A DNA stretch of 64,000 bases from Nepenthes gracilis (lineage: Eukaryota; Streptophyta; Magnoliopsida; Caryophyllales; Nepenthaceae): the NCBI GenBank assembly GCA_033239525.1, contig BSYO01000014.1:16352021-16416020 (forward strand), written 5' to 3'. The stretch's first letter is position 1. The number at the start of each line of letters is the position of its first letter. Positions 1-11,226 of the stretch are shown here, piece after piece. Made by a program: the position numbers and the translations under genes. Below the pieces are notes generated by a model. The model saw only the letters and a list, made by a program, of their open reading frames with translations. It did not search any database and was not told the origin of the DNA.

Positions 1-135
1 AGCCATAACCAAAAGAGATTGAACAAAAAAGATGCGAATAATAGAAGTAAATGTCTCCTTAGAATTAATACCACAATCCTAGGTAAAGCATTGACAATAA
101 GACAAGTTTTGTATCAGACTTTCAAATTATCATAA
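1..135 (-). pseudogene. Copia reverse transcriptase, N-terminal fragment
   Basis: The minus strand reads as the conserved start of the copia RT_2 domain: a YK-x-x-L-I-V block, then a TQ-x-x-GI-NSKETFT-like block and a run ending in LLVMA. One base is missing just before the TQ position, and the Q codon is now a TAG stop. The assignment rests on the spacing of these conserved residues. The rest of the domain lies off the left edge. Confidence 0.7.
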
Positions 136-559
136 TTTATTTTCTTTTTGTATATTTATTTATTCCCTATTGCAGTCCTACTAATGGAAGAACAACTAAA
201 TCTCAAGTGTGAGTTTGTTTAAAAAAAAAAAAAATCAAACTCTTTGAATATAGCTTATTGTTAGAGTAAGTTAGAGTAGGTTTCACGATAACTGTATAAC
301 TCATAAAGAATATTAAAAGTAGAAAAATGGCTATAGTCACAAAAATGGGTAGGAGGAACTCATATATGACTAGAGTGACAAATATTCCTAGTGGAGAAAG
401 ATGTGGATGGCATGGCTGTGATGTCGAGATTATCAAATTATCAAAACTCATTATGAGCAGTTGAGCTTATATAACTTATATTAAAAAAAAAAAAACTAAG
501 AAGAGATTTACAGTCAGATTAGTAAAAATTTGAGAATAAGGAGTGTTAAAAGAAAAATG

Positions 560-1060
560 AGATACACCAATAAAGGTTTTGTATACCTAGAACTAGACAT
601 TCCCAGATATACCAAGACGATTGATTATAAGATCATTAGCCGATGACTTTTATATTCAGTATTGTAATCTAAGAAGCAACAAAGATGAGAGTAAGATTCA
701 AATTTGATACATTTAGAATGAAGTAGTAAGACAACTTAAGCATAACAAAAAAACTTCGAATAGGAAATAATCAAGTTCTTTATTATAAAGACGCTCACAT
801 AGAATTTAGTATGAAATAATAGGAGATGGAACTTGATTAATAGTATGGATAATTGTAAGGGTAGTTTCTTCCCAAATGGGCTCGAAAAGAAAAACAGAGA
901 GGAGGAGAGTATGAATATTGTTAATAATGTGATGATACTTACATTCGGCACGATCGTTTTATGGGAAGTATAAAGATGTGATTGATTAGACACAATATTT
1001 GTCTATTAAAGTTCGTCTAAAAGAAGGTAGAGGTATATTTCATAGAATTATCGATATGCA
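560..1060 (-). pseudogene. Copia integrase, core end and C-terminal part, broken
   Basis: On the minus strand, in changing frames, I can read a stretch like the copia integrase helix after the catalytic Glu (a KYHHI-x-x-I-x-TLL pattern). It is followed by INQVPSPI (usual form NRxPSPxL), then ERLY and DYFLFEVF (usual form DYxxLRVFGC), then CCFLDYNTEYKSHR (usual form CVFLGYSxxxKGYR). Several in-frame stops and indels make it non-functional. It lies between the pre-integrase motif at 1.4 kb and the RT at the left edge, as expected for copia. Confidence 0.65.
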
Positions 1061-1394
1061 AGAATTTGATTATACGATTGAATTGAGTTTTTATTATCCG
1101 TAAAAAATTATTAAAATCGTTAAATAACTCAAATCTATTATATAAAAGATAAAATAATGTATAGTGAGAATCATTGTCGACAAAGATAATAAAGTAATGA
1201 GACTCAACCTTAGTGAAAATAAAGATAGGACCTTAAATATTAGAATGAACCAAATCAAATGGTATAAAAGCCAAAAATTTACCTTTATCAAAGGATAATG
1301 TCTGTTTGCCCAAGTGAAAAAATATATAATTAAAAGAGTTAAAAGTAACTTTTTTTATATAGCCATTAAAAGCTAATGACTAAACACAAGAAGT

Positions 1395-1425
1395 GAAGAG
1401 ATGACCAAGTTGACTATGCTAAAGA
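1395..1425 (-). pseudogene. GAG-pre-integrase motif remnant
   Basis: The minus strand encodes HSQLGHLFTSC, matching the WHxRLGHP motif of the copia pre-integrase zinc-binding segment. The surrounding 1.4-1.9 kb is presumably protease and gag remnant, but it is too decayed for me to place further domains. Confidence 0.5.
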
Positions 1426-1899
1426 TTGGAAGAGACGGTAGTGACAAATCAACCTAAAAGATGTATAGATGTAAACTTGAAAAGACAATCAATTTTACAC
1501 CCAGTCTCAATAAGTTTGCTTGTTTACTGATCTCGCACATTACAGTCTTTGTAAAAAATTATTAAGTCATGACCACTTTCAATAAGTTAACCAATACAAT
1601 GATAAGATTGAGAGATATGTTTGAAATATAATTAGTATTAGAAATTTAAAAGTTTAGGATAGATACGTAACTAACATAATTAATAGAAATATAAGAATAA
1701 TTAATTATATAAATAAGAAAGATATTAGTTAAGGAGGCCTTATGTGATATTAAAAAAGACTTAGATGTTATGTAATTGTAGAAGGTAGAGTCAATAATGA
1801 ATGTAAAATATATACATGAAGAGATTGTATAGTAAAAGTGCAAGATAGAATTTAATTAATAATTGCCTTAAAATCAATTGTAGTAAGAAACAATGGTCT

Positions 1900-2900
1900 A
1901 GAACGAGACAGAACCTGTCATATGTGTACATGCGACTGCCAAAGAAAAATGCAGGCATTTCCCAGAAGTCACTAAAAGGTCGCTGAAAAAGTAACCGAAA
2001 GGTGACAAGAAAGATTGCTAGAATACACCCAAATGCCATCGAAAGAAGCCGGAAGGTTGCCAAAAAATTGTTAGAAGACTTAATAAGTTATTGAAAAGAC
2101 GTCAAAGGTCAGCCGTGATTGGCAGAGGTAGGTGGCTGGCAAACAGTGGCGAAGGGCGACGGTTAACAGCGGCGATGGGTGGCAACCGATGGCAGCTGAC
2201 AATTGTAGACGGCAACTGGCGCAAATGGGTTGAAGGATGTGGGTTAATCCTAGTTATCGCGCCTGGGCTGCGGAGAGAGGGGTGAGGAGTGAGGATTTGG
2301 CCGGTGGAGCTGGGATGCAACTGTTCTCCAACTGAGCTCAGAGTTTGAGTAAAAACGATGAGTTTAGGCATTTATAACTGGTTAAATGCATCGTTCAAAA
2401 ACCACAGGAATGATGTGTTTTGTTACCCTTGAGATCATCAAAATGCAGCGTTTCAAATTCAAGGAGAAAAACAAAGAATCCCAAAATCGGTGCGTTCGAC
2501 ATGTAAAGCGGCTCAAATCTCGTTGTTTTGAGTCATCTTCTTCCTAAGCAATTTTTTGCAGTTGACAATAAATTTTGTGAAACAATGACAAAAGTCTGGT
2601 AGGCTTGCCTCAACCGGTAAACGATCGATCTCCTCAGAATAATGATGGATCCAGTAGATCCGATACTAGCAACGATGGACAACTGTCAATTCTAAAGAGA
2701 AATATTGGATCTGGTACTAATGATGGTGGATCTCCTCGGGATGCCATCGGCAAGCTTGCAACATTTTTTCAACTACCGATGAATGGTTGATTCTTTGAAA
2801 AACTCTGTTAGATCCGATGGTGACGATGGATCTCTCCGAGACGGCTCGGTTGGAGACTCAGTTGGTGACGATGAGGAGAGATTGTGTTCAATCGGCGATA
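1900..2900 (-). other. Leader or gag-proximal region of the copia element
   Basis: This is markedly richer in G and C than its surroundings. It contains repeated short motifs such as GCCGG/CCGAAAGG and GATGGATCTCCTC. Short open frames exist on both strands, but none resembles a known protein and their composition follows the simple repeats. Its place between primer site and gag suggests untranslated leader or N-terminal gag. No firm feature can be assigned. Confidence 0.3.
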
Positions 2901-2964
2901 ATGAAGAAAGTAACTGTAGAAAATTAGATAAGTAATAGAGATTTGAATAGGTTTGATAAATCTA

Positions 2965-2976
2965 TCTCGGATACCA
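2965..2976 (-). other. Primer-binding site of the copia element
   Basis: The minus strand reads TGGTATCCGAGA, close to the initiator-Met primer site TGGTATCAGAGC used by most plant copia elements. It directly abuts the putative LTR end at 2977. Confidence 0.55.
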
Positions 2977-3227
2977 CGTAAAAATACGTAGAGAGAGATA
3001 AAAAATGATTTTTATATTTTTATATATTTATAATTGTACAATTTTTATAGGTAAATGAAGTAACCTAAATAAGAAAAATAATAACAATGGTAATTAATTT
3101 AAATTAAAATATATCAATTTTTTAATTTAAAAATAATATTATATAATATTTTAATATATGTAAATAGTATAAATTAGAATGAATTGATTCATTTTAAAAG
3201 GATACCATATAATATTCTAATAGTTAC
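2977..3227 (-). repeat. Putative 5' LTR of the decayed copia element
   Basis: AT-rich sequence next to the primer site; its terminal TG has become CG. The matching outer end may lie at about 14017, beyond the inserted gypsy element, where the plus strand ends in TTATACA, the near inverse of TGTAAAA at this end. The second LTR copy is outside the window, so the limits are inferred. Confidence 0.4.
3223..3227. repeat. Target-site duplication GTTAC, left
   Basis: GTTAC lies immediately outside the left LTR and is repeated exactly at 13985-13989, outside the right LTR. This fixes the element ends at 3228 and 13984. Confidence 0.85.
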
Positions 3228-4193
3228 TATACATCCTAGATCTAAACTTCAAACAGATTTGGATCAAGTTGTCTATCTGAATCCGACCTCGTTTACTGTG
3301 TCTGGATCCTGCATACCACAACTGCGAATAAGAGGTCAGGTATCGGCGGAATGTTGTCCCACTGAAAATACTCTGACGTTCAAATCAGTAAATAGCCTTC
3401 AAAATAAGAAGGTAAATACGAAGGGATGCAATATGTATGCGATGAGTGTTTGTGAGAGTGGGATTGCTCTTGTAGATAGAGAGGCTTTGGTTGCTCGTGA
3501 GGAGTAAGGTCTTTGAGTATTGAGTTCACTGACAACATAGTTTCAGAGAGTGAGAGAGCGTGTCAAAAGGCTTGATGCTCACAGCGTGTGAGCTTTGTAA
3601 GAGAAGACTTTTTGCAGGCAAGTAAGAACGTGCCTTAGGAGTGGAAACTCTAAGGCCTTTTGTAGCCGTTGTGCTAGGTTGCATTGTGCAAAAGTGCTTG
3701 ATATCCGTACTCTACTGAGACCGTTGCCTTTTCTGGTGTGCACCATTTATGGCTATAATGGTCGTTGGATTGATTATTTTCCTTTTGCGTTTTGTAACCA
3801 CTAGGGTTTCTAGTAGATAGGAAAAGTATTCCGACGCCTTCTTTCAGGGATGCGCATTGATTATGCAAGCAATCGTTACAATGGTGGTTGCCTTCTGTGG
3901 AGAGCACGTAATCAGGAGAGAGGACCGTTGTGGCCTAAGAATGGACACGTGGAGCAATCTGGGCTTGGGCCGTGTGAAATCTGGTCTTTGACAGTCAACT
4001 TGGTCATGCTTCCGGTCAACGGAAGCGTTGAGCTTTTTGGGACTAAGTGGTCCATCCTGCTCTTGGGCTTTTATTGGCTCATTAACATTTCAACTGGTCA
4101 ATGGCTGGCGTTGACCATCCTGGCGTAAATGGGCTGTTTTGGATCTCGGCCGTTCCTCTTTCATGAGCCAACCCGTTACTAGTGCACCCATCA
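3228..4193 (-). repeat. Left LTR (3' LTR of the gypsy element)
   Basis: It aligns along its length with 13004-13984. The outer terminus is TA instead of TG; the inner end is GTGCACCCATCA, identical to the right copy's outer end. Next to the inner end the minus strand has a purine run, GGAGGGCTGG, at 4194-4203, a likely polypurine tract. Confidence 0.9.
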
Positions 4194-4304
4194 CCAGCCC
4201 TCCATGCTGGTAGTCTGGGACTCCGGCCTCAAACATGTTCACGATGGGACGTGCTTGACTGGGACACCTTGGTGAGGAAGCTGGCAATGACTCTTGGTCT
4301 ATTG

Positions 4305-4465
4305 ATCAAGTTGCTCGAATTCGTTGACCGTTTAGGCCAGAATCTGGAGAAATGGCTGAAGGAGAGCGCTGATCGGATTCGTTGACCGTCTAGGCTAGAA
4401 TCTGCAGAATTGGTGAATGAAGCGTTGATTCGATTTATTGACCATCTAAGCCAGAATCTAGAGAA
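4305..4465. repeat. Three-copy tandem repeat of about 58 bp
   Basis: Three imperfect copies, each containing a GTTGACCG-like core, TAGGCCAGAATCT and GAGAA, start near 4322, 4380 and 4437. The array lies between the 3' LTR and the antisense gene, in what would be that gene's upstream region. Confidence 0.75.
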
Positions 4466-4763
4466 CTTGTGGGAATTGAAACGACGTGCCATTATACCGC
4501 CAGACTGTCAGTTAAAAAGTTAGTTACGTGTTAGTATGCATCGAATTTGTGATCTTGATAATTAATACGCCAGAGGATCTGATTCGACTGCACTCTCTCC
4601 GGGAGCGACATGTGTCAACAATGATGGTTGTGCCTTTTTGATGCACAGCCCCTCTCCAACGTTCGCATACCTTTACATATTTTGCCCGTTTCGTTTCAAA
4701 CTTTCCACGCTTTCTTCCTGAAAAATATTCTAAGTGTTTTGCTTCCTTCTTGGTTCCATTCTC

Positions 4764-6617
4764 ATGGCGTCTTCTGTAACTTAGATCGCTTTAGTGATCA
4801 AGGCCAGTGAAGTGAGAGAGTTGCATGTCGAGTATAACATTTCTAAGCAGATCGTCTTCCGGATGCCCAGCGAGGAGGATAGGGCATGCTCTCTTCCTAA
4901 GGGCTGCATCACTGTGTATAAGGCTTATCTGAGAAGTGGGCTTCGCATCCTCGTTCTGAAGGAGTTGCTGGACATCTGCACCACGCTTAGGGTTCTCATC
5001 ACACGGCTCCATGTTAAAGTCATGCGATACCTCTGCACGTTGTGTTTCTTCTCTGTCATTCACAGTTGCTGACGAAGGAGACGGTCAGGGTGATATTTTG
5101 GTTCACCCAGAGTGGGGATTGGATCACCCTGTCTCCTAAAGACCTTCCTATCAGCAAAGCCATCTATGACTCGTTGAAGTATTGGAATGACCAGTTTTTC
5201 TTCGTGCATGTTGATGGGTCAAGGCCCCTGTCTAAGGATTGAGGCAGGGTCCCCAATTTTTTCACCGGGTTGCCCCTGGTGGCTGAGGTGGAGGCCGTGG
5301 AGCCACTACTGGCGTTGGTGAGGAAGTACTCTGACGAGTTTAGGAGGGATCATTTGGTTTTCAGGAAGAAAGCCAAGAAAGGCCGTTGGGGACTTCCTTC
5401 TTTGGTGCAAAAGATGAGGGTTTCTCCTCAAAAGAGGAACGCTGGTGCCATCACGATTAAATCTGTCGGCGCACCTTCCACCAGAGAAACTCTTGGAAGC
5501 CCAAATCAGAAGAAGGTAGCAATGGTAGTGCCCTCTTCTTCTTCTTCCACAAAGTCGGACTACGTCACGGCTAGCCGGTTCACTGAAACTGGTGACCGCT
5601 CCGATGCAGGCAGTGTTGAGGCTGCTGTGAAGGCGTATAGGATCAGGTTGTGCTCTACTGCGAGTAGTCCTGTTCTAGCTCTACCGTAGCCGGAGCACCT
5701 GGCGTTATTGTTGGAGTCACTTGTGGAGCTTCCAACTGTGTAGGCTACTGAGTCACCTTAGGAGCCAGCTGCCGGAGAGCTCCTAGAGGCGCCCGCAGAG
5801 CTTCTCGTGGCACAGGCCACTGAATTGCCTGAGGAGTCTGCTATGGAGAGCTCCAAGAGGCGCATGAGGTGCCAACCGTCAGAGAGCCTGTAGAGGCGAT
5901 TGGCGTCAGCGTTGAGTTGATGGAGGAGCCTACCGCCGGAGAGCCTGCTGAGGCGGTTGGCATTACTGCGGAATTGTCGGAGTAGTCAGTTGCAGAGGCT
6001 TCTGTGGATCCTGTTTAGGAGATTACCGTTTTCAGTCCTCCACTGCCAAGCTCAAGGTCACAAAGCAGGCCAGTGAGATCGGAGTGCAGAGTCTGGCAGG
6101 TAAACCTTCAAAATCTTTCTTCTCTTTTCTTACTCTGTTGCTGTAGCTTAGCATTTTTGGCTCTTGCAGGAGGAGAAAATAATGGGTGAAGTCAGCAAGA
6201 GGTTGCACCAATGGGACCTGGTGATCTCAGACCGTGATAGAGAGATCGCTTAGTTTGATGAGGAAGTGGAGCTACTCAAGGTGGAGCACTGGGAGGAGAC
6301 TTCTTTTCAATATGAGTTATCAAGTCTGAAGGAGGAAAATGACAAACTGCAAGAGGAGAATGCCAGGTTGAGAGAAGAAGCTGATCGGGCTATAAGGCGC
6401 ACTGACCAACTCTCGGGATAGATCGCATCGTTGGAGAACTAGTTGTCCACTCATATACGTCCCCATGAAGTCTCTGCGATGTTGTGGGCACGTGTGTGGG
6501 AAGATGTCAACCTCAATCGATGCATTGCACAGCTGGTTGACCTTAACTTTTCCATTGATATCCTTGACCCCGCAAACCGTAGCGAAAACCTCGTGGGACA
6601 GTCCCGGAGGGACTAGG
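4764..6617 (+). pseudogene. Antisense gene of the gypsy element: putative gypsy-type transposon domain plus coiled coil
   Basis: Runs opposite to gag-pol. The ATG at 4764 opens a frame with the pattern LPKG-x4-VYKAYLRSGLR and, after a frameshift near 5060, WNDQFFFVHVDG. This resembles the plant domain I recall as Transposase_28 (PF04195, 'putative gypsy type transposon'). A Glu/Pro/Ala-rich linker with imperfect repeats follows at about 5690-6050. Then comes an apparent 70-bp intron (GT at 6100, AG ending at 6169, phase 0 after a CAG codon) and a coiled-coil exon with repeated LKEEN/LQEEN heptads, ending at TAG 6615-6617. It is interrupted by about ten stops, mostly TAG or TGA explicable from CAG or CGA, and two frameshifts. 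The function of this family is unknown to me. Confidence 0.7.
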
Positions 6618-6710
6618 GTCCACTGTCGCCTCCTCTTGGGAGCTCTGCTCTACCATAGACTTTTGTACCCTTACGCTTTTTGTATGTAATTGTAAATATA
6701 CGACACAATC

Positions 6711-6716
6711 AATAAA
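6711..6716 (+). terminator. Possible poly(A) signal of the antisense gene
   Basis: AATAAA about 95 bases after the stop codon of the antisense gene, in an AT-rich stretch with TGTAT motifs just upstream, as in plant poly(A) regions. Confidence 0.35.
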
Positions 6717-7094
6717 ACGGTTGTTTTAATGATATTCAATGTCTTTGCCTTTGTTGTTGTCTTTCAGTTACTTGTTCTTGTATTGGTCGGCTGATTTGGT
6801 GTATAGTACACAAATTGGCCATCCATCTCGCATTACTTTAAATGTTTGCTGCGCTCTCTGATGGATTTAAGTCCTAGAGAAGATATCAAGATAAATCTTA
6901 ATGTTGTATCAAGCTTGTTCTATACTCGTGTGTGAGTAGAGGCTTGGTGGCACTGCCCAGGTGTGAACTTGGGCGGTCAGCTTTTGGACGTAACACTTTG
7001 CTCCTGTCAACTGTCGTTAACTAATCATGTTACCTCCTTGTGAAGGAGGTTGTCACATGTACTGTTTAAACCCCATAAGATTTTGATTGCAAAT

Positions 7095-7280
7095 GGGCCA
7101 CTTGGATGACCAATATTTAATTTGACCCCTTGTGGGTCACCTGGATGATCAGGGTTTAGTTCGACCGCTCATGGGTTGCCTGGATGACCAGAGTTTAGTT
7201 CGATCGCTTATGGGTCATCTGGATGACTAAAGTTTAGTTCAACCGCTAATGGGCCGTCTGGATGAGCAGAATTAGTTACG
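7095..7280. repeat. 39-bp tandem array between antisense gene and integrase
   Basis: About 4.7 copies of a 39-bp unit with the core GGATGACCAGAGTTTAGTTC followed by a GACCGCT-like block. A homologous 40-bp array occupies the same place in the second gypsy element (23673-23925). A shared CAG-CCTAGGTC-like block follows both arrays. Confidence 0.85.
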
Positions 7281-7639
7281 AATAGGTAAAAATTTACCCG
7301 ACTTAAGAGCAGTCTAGGTCATTTATATAACCCTACAAATATACACACGTGCACATAAAATAGATAAAGAAAAGAGAGAAACATGGCACAATGGCAAAAG
7401 ACTTTTATGACAATATATATATATCATATGCATACACGTGTAACATAGATGACCTACCTGTGTCATTACTAGAAGTAGCACTTGAGGTGGATCACGTTCT
7501 ACGTCCATGGAACCAACTTGCCGTTCTGGGTTCAGAGTTTGTATGCTTTGTTTCACATGACGGTTGAGATTAGAAAAGGACCTTCCTAATTAGGAGAAAG
7601 CTTGTTCCGGCTTGTGGTCTTGCCCGTAGCCTCTATGCT

Positions 7640-8480
7640 TTACAAGACCGAGTTTCCAATTTTAAATTGCCGCGCTTTCACTTTCTTATTATAATAGTGG
7701 GCGACTCGTTGTTGGTAGGTTATTGTCCACATTCTGGCTGCGTCGTGGCTTCCTCCTGCAAGTCTAAATGTTCCATGATTGTTTGGAATTTACCTTGTGG
7801 GTCGAAAGTTTCAAACCTAAGACTTAGAAGCCCGATCTCAACCGGAATTACCGCTTCAACCCCGTAGTAAAGACTGAAGGGTGTCTCGTGAGTTTGTTCC
7901 TTTAGAGTCGTACAATATGACCACAGGACGGAGGGGAGCTTGTTGACTCAGGAGCCCCCTGCGTCCTCCAACTTAGTTTTCAGACCGTGGAGTAGCGTAT
8001 AGTTGGTGACTTTCACCTGTCTGTTTGCTTGGGGGTATGCCACTGAAGTATGGAGCAATCTGATGCCTAAATTGATGCAATACTTGGTAAAGCATTTTTT
8101 CGAGAATTGGATTCTATTGTTGATCACGATGACCCCGGGAATGCCAAATCTACACGCCATACTCTGGCGGACGAATTCTAAGGCATTATGCTCGATGATC
8201 TTGGCTAGCGGGGCGACCTCAACCAACTTGGTGAAGTAGTCAATGCTTGCAATGATGAATTTTCTTTACTCAATCGCGATAGAAAATGGGTCGAAAATAT
8301 CAAGCGCTCATTGCGCAAAATGCCAAAAAACTTGAAGAGATCTCAGCTCAGAGGGCTGCTGCTGGTGAAGATTGTCGTGGAGCTGGCGATTTTCACACTT
8401 CTTCACGAATTCAAGGGAGTCATTCTTCATCGTCAGCCAGTAATATTCCTAACGCATGATCTTGAATACTAGATTTTTAC
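7640..8480 (-). pseudogene. Gypsy integrase, inactivated
   Basis: The N-terminal zinc-binding end is visible as YYWLTM and EFVKKCENRQ, where the second Cys of CxxC is lost. The core has ALDIFDPF (first catalytic Asp kept), ASIDYFTKLVEVAPL, then VIVINNRIQF where DN is usual (second catalytic Asp now Asn), and QANRQVKVTN where the catalytic Glu is now Lys. The longest open piece is 7948-8226; beyond it the family-like sequence ETPFSLYYGVEAVIPVEI continues after a stop. Both active-site changes fit G-to-A transitions on the coding strand. Confidence 0.85.
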
Positions 8481-8859
8481 CGCAGTATGCGATCCGCATA
8501 TTTCAAGGTGGACTTCACTCAAGGCGTAGTCGGCCACCTCGGGAGTAAGACACCGAAGGTACGAGTCGAGTAACTACGGCGATACAGCCGCCCATGGACT
8601 ATGGTTTACTATCCGGCGGCCTTCTTGCTTTCCTTGGTTTCGTCCGCGCTATCTGGCGGTACTTCGTCCGTCAGGTATCTCTGGTAAGGCGTCATCAAGT
8701 TCTCTGTGTTGGAGATTTGCATTGCTCGCTGTTCATCGGTGCTGAGAGTGCTCAGGACTTTCTGTATGTCCCTCAAGTACTGTTATGGGTTTTTGGCCGT
8801 CGCTGCTCTTGCAAGTTGGTCGGCCTTCTAGTTTTCAGTTCAGAGAACGTGGACTAGGT

Positions 8860-9180
8860 TAGTTTGTCAAATCTTCGGATGACGTTCTTTGCCTTAGCCA
8901 AGTATTTGGTTAAGAGAGGATTGCACGTCTCGAAATTTCCGTTAACTTGGTTAACGATCAACTCTGAGTCGCTGTACACAGTCAGTCGTCTAGTTGAGCA
9001 CTCTTTGGCTAGTCTTAGCCCGACTAATAGGGTTTTGTACTCGACAACGTTGTTGGTGACCAGAAAGTTGAGTTTAAGGGTGTACTTCACCTTAAACCCT
9101 TGTGGGATCCTTAGGGCTACTCCGGCACCGCTACTTGAGTCTGTAGACGATCCGTCTACGTTGAGAACTGGCTCTTCCCT
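8860..9180 (-). pseudogene. Gypsy RNase H domain
   Basis: Read on the minus strand from about 9180: LNVDGSS (first Asp), a glycine-rich turn, then TNNVVEYKTLL (catalytic Glu kept; usual form NNxAEYEAL), YSDSELIVNQVNG (second Asp kept) and KYLAKAKN. The piece 8854-9090 is fully open. It normally removes the RNA strand after reverse transcription. Despite intact visible acidic residues it is separated from RT and integrase by stops. Confidence 0.85.
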
Positions 9181-9779
9181 GTGTTGTTCTGAGTCATTAG
9201 TGGGATGTTCATTGAGAATGGGTGTCGTGGTCTTGACGATGAAGTCGGCCAGAGCCTACCCTTTGATAGCTAGTCTAGACCGGAATACAATGTCGAACTC
9301 TCCCAACTCAATAAAGTATTTAACCAGCCCTTCGAAAACATCGGGTTTTTAGAGAATGCTCTTCAGTGGCTGGTCAGTCAGAACGACCATTCGATGAGTC
9401 TACAAATAAGGTCTCAACTTCCGAGCGGAGAAGACAAGTGTCAACGCAAGCTTCGTAGCGCACAGGTAGCGTGTCTTCACCCTGGTCAACGTATTGCTCA
9501 CATAGTAGACCGGCCACTAAGAGTCCAAATCCTGGCGTATGAGGACAGAGCTAAGGGCCACTTTTGACACTGTCAGGTAGAGGTACAACTCTTCTACGTC
9601 CTTGGGTGATGTTAGCAACGGTGGACTAGTCAGGTATTGCTTCAACTTGTTGAAGACTGCCTGGTATTCTACAGTCCATTGGAATCCATTCACTTTTGTC
9701 CCCCTTAGAGCCTTAAAGAAAAATTGGTACTTGTCTCTCGACTTTGTTAAGAAGCGGGATAGTGCTACCAGTCATCCGG

Positions 9780-10345
9780 TTAGCCTCTGGACTTCCTTGA
9801 CGCTCCGCGGCGGAGACATATTCGTGAGGGCTTTGATCTTCTCTAGGTTTACTTCGATCCATCGCTGAGAGACGATAAAACCCAGGAACTTCCTTGAGGA
9901 TACTCCAAAGATGCACTTTGAAGGGTTTAACTTCATCTGGTACGCACGGAGTACCTCAAAGGACTTAACCATATTGCAAACATAGTCGCTGGTGGACTTG
10001 CTCTTGACGAGCATATTGTCGATGTACTCCTCCATATTGCAGCCATCTGCTTTTCGAATATCTTGTTCACATGCCTCTGATAAGTGGCACCCACGCTCTT
10101 CAAACCAAAAGGCATGACCTTATAATAGCAGGTGCCTTAGTCTGTCAGGAATGAGGTGTACTGCTCATCCTCAGGGCTCATCCGGATCTAATTATAGCCC
10201 GAGTACGGGTCTATGAAGCTTAACAGTTCATGTTCAGATGTCGAGTTCATCAACAGGTCGATCGTAGACAAAGATAAGTTGTCTTTGGGGCAGGCTTTAT
10301 TAACGTCGGTAAATCGACACGCATTCGCCATTTTCCATTACTTTT
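9780..10345 (-). pseudogene. Gypsy reverse transcriptase, inactivated
   Basis: Blocks in order on the minus strand: VNKACPKDN, LLSFIDPYSGYN (first catalytic Asp), MSPEDEQYTSFLTD, YYKVMPFGLKSVGATYQR, EEYIDNMLVKS and KCIFGV-x-S-x-KFLGFIVS. These are the gypsy RT signature motifs. The YxDD box is changed to YIDN, removing one metal-binding Asp, and there are TAG stops and a frameshift near 9990-10060. The region 9180-9780 is the RT-RNase H connection and is too broken to divide further. Confidence 0.9.
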
Positions 10346-10679
10346 TTTTCTAGGACGACATTGGAGGGCCAATCCGGATACTATACTTATCTAATGAAGC
10401 CGGCATATAGCAGCTTTTACACCTCTTCCCAGATGGCGATGAGTTTTTCTATGGAGTGGTTCCTCCGTTTCTACCAGATGGGCTTGCGGACGGGATCATG
10501 ACCCAACTTGTGGACCATTATTCTAGCTAAAATCCCGGGCATGTCAGCGAGAGTCCACGCGAAGACATTAGCATTTTGTCGTAAGAACGCTATCAGCTCA
10601 TTACGTAGTGTCCCGATGAGTGAGCTTCAAATATGTACGCACCTCTTCGTGACTTCTAGATTCAGTGGGATTAGATCGG

Positions 10680-11226
10680 TTACCTCACTAGAGTGCGCCT
10701 GCTGTAAGTTGCTTCATCTCGATGGTCAAGCTCCCCTGCCGTCTTAGTGCTGCCACTTGGAGTAATCTGGGACATGTAATATGTCCTCCTAGTGGCTTGG
10801 TCACCCGGCACTTCACCTATACCGCATGCTGTTGGAAACTTCATCTTGAGATGTGATATTGAAATGATGACTCTGAATGCTGTTAGGCATGAGCGACCTA
10901 ATATAGTGTTGTACACGGAAGGCGAGTCAATGACCAAGAAGGTGAGTATACGACTCCTAGTTCTTAAATATATGCCCAGGGTGACCTCCAACTGGATCAT
11001 TTTCTTGGACGGCTACTGGTTCATTGTCAAGGGCATAGAGCGGGCCTTCAACGGGTTTCAGTTGGCTCTTTTTTAATCCAAACTTAAAAAAGATATCAAT
11101 ATAAAGAAAATATCTGAAACTTCCATTATCAATAAAGACTCGTTTCAATTGGTAGTTAACGCTACCGTCCGAATCGAGTGCGAATACAATAAGGAAATCT
11201 GCATGGGGGGAGATTACATGGTCCAT
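10680..11226 (-). pseudogene. Gypsy aspartic protease and the segment before RT
   Basis: The piece 10957-11226 contains HADFLIV and, after a linker, VFIDNGSFRYFLY, the plant gypsy protease signature (D-T/N-G-S). The next piece (10680-11000) has FLVIDSPSVYNTILGR and KMKFPT-x-x-GIGEV, typical of the protease C-terminus and the linker to RT in Tat-type elements. The pieces are in different frames. Confidence 0.8.

Larger units (their letters stand above)
1..3227 (-). mobile_element. Decayed Ty1/copia element, 5' part, running off the left edge
   Basis: Read on the minus strand, this stretch holds in order a degraded LTR, an iMet-type primer site, a leader, a gag/pre-integrase remnant, an integrase remnant and the start of a reverse transcriptase domain. 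That is the Ty1/copia order gag-PR-IN-RT. All domains are broken by stops and small indels, so this is an old copy. The RT continues beyond position 1, so the 3' LTR is outside the window. The gypsy element at 3228 sits inside or directly beside its 5' LTR. Confidence 0.75.

Noticed and set aside
2091..2371. Overlapping open frames on both strands, Pro/Ser- or Gly/Arg-rich
   Set aside because: They follow GC-rich simple motifs, overlap on both strands and match no known family; treated as leader sequence of the copia element.
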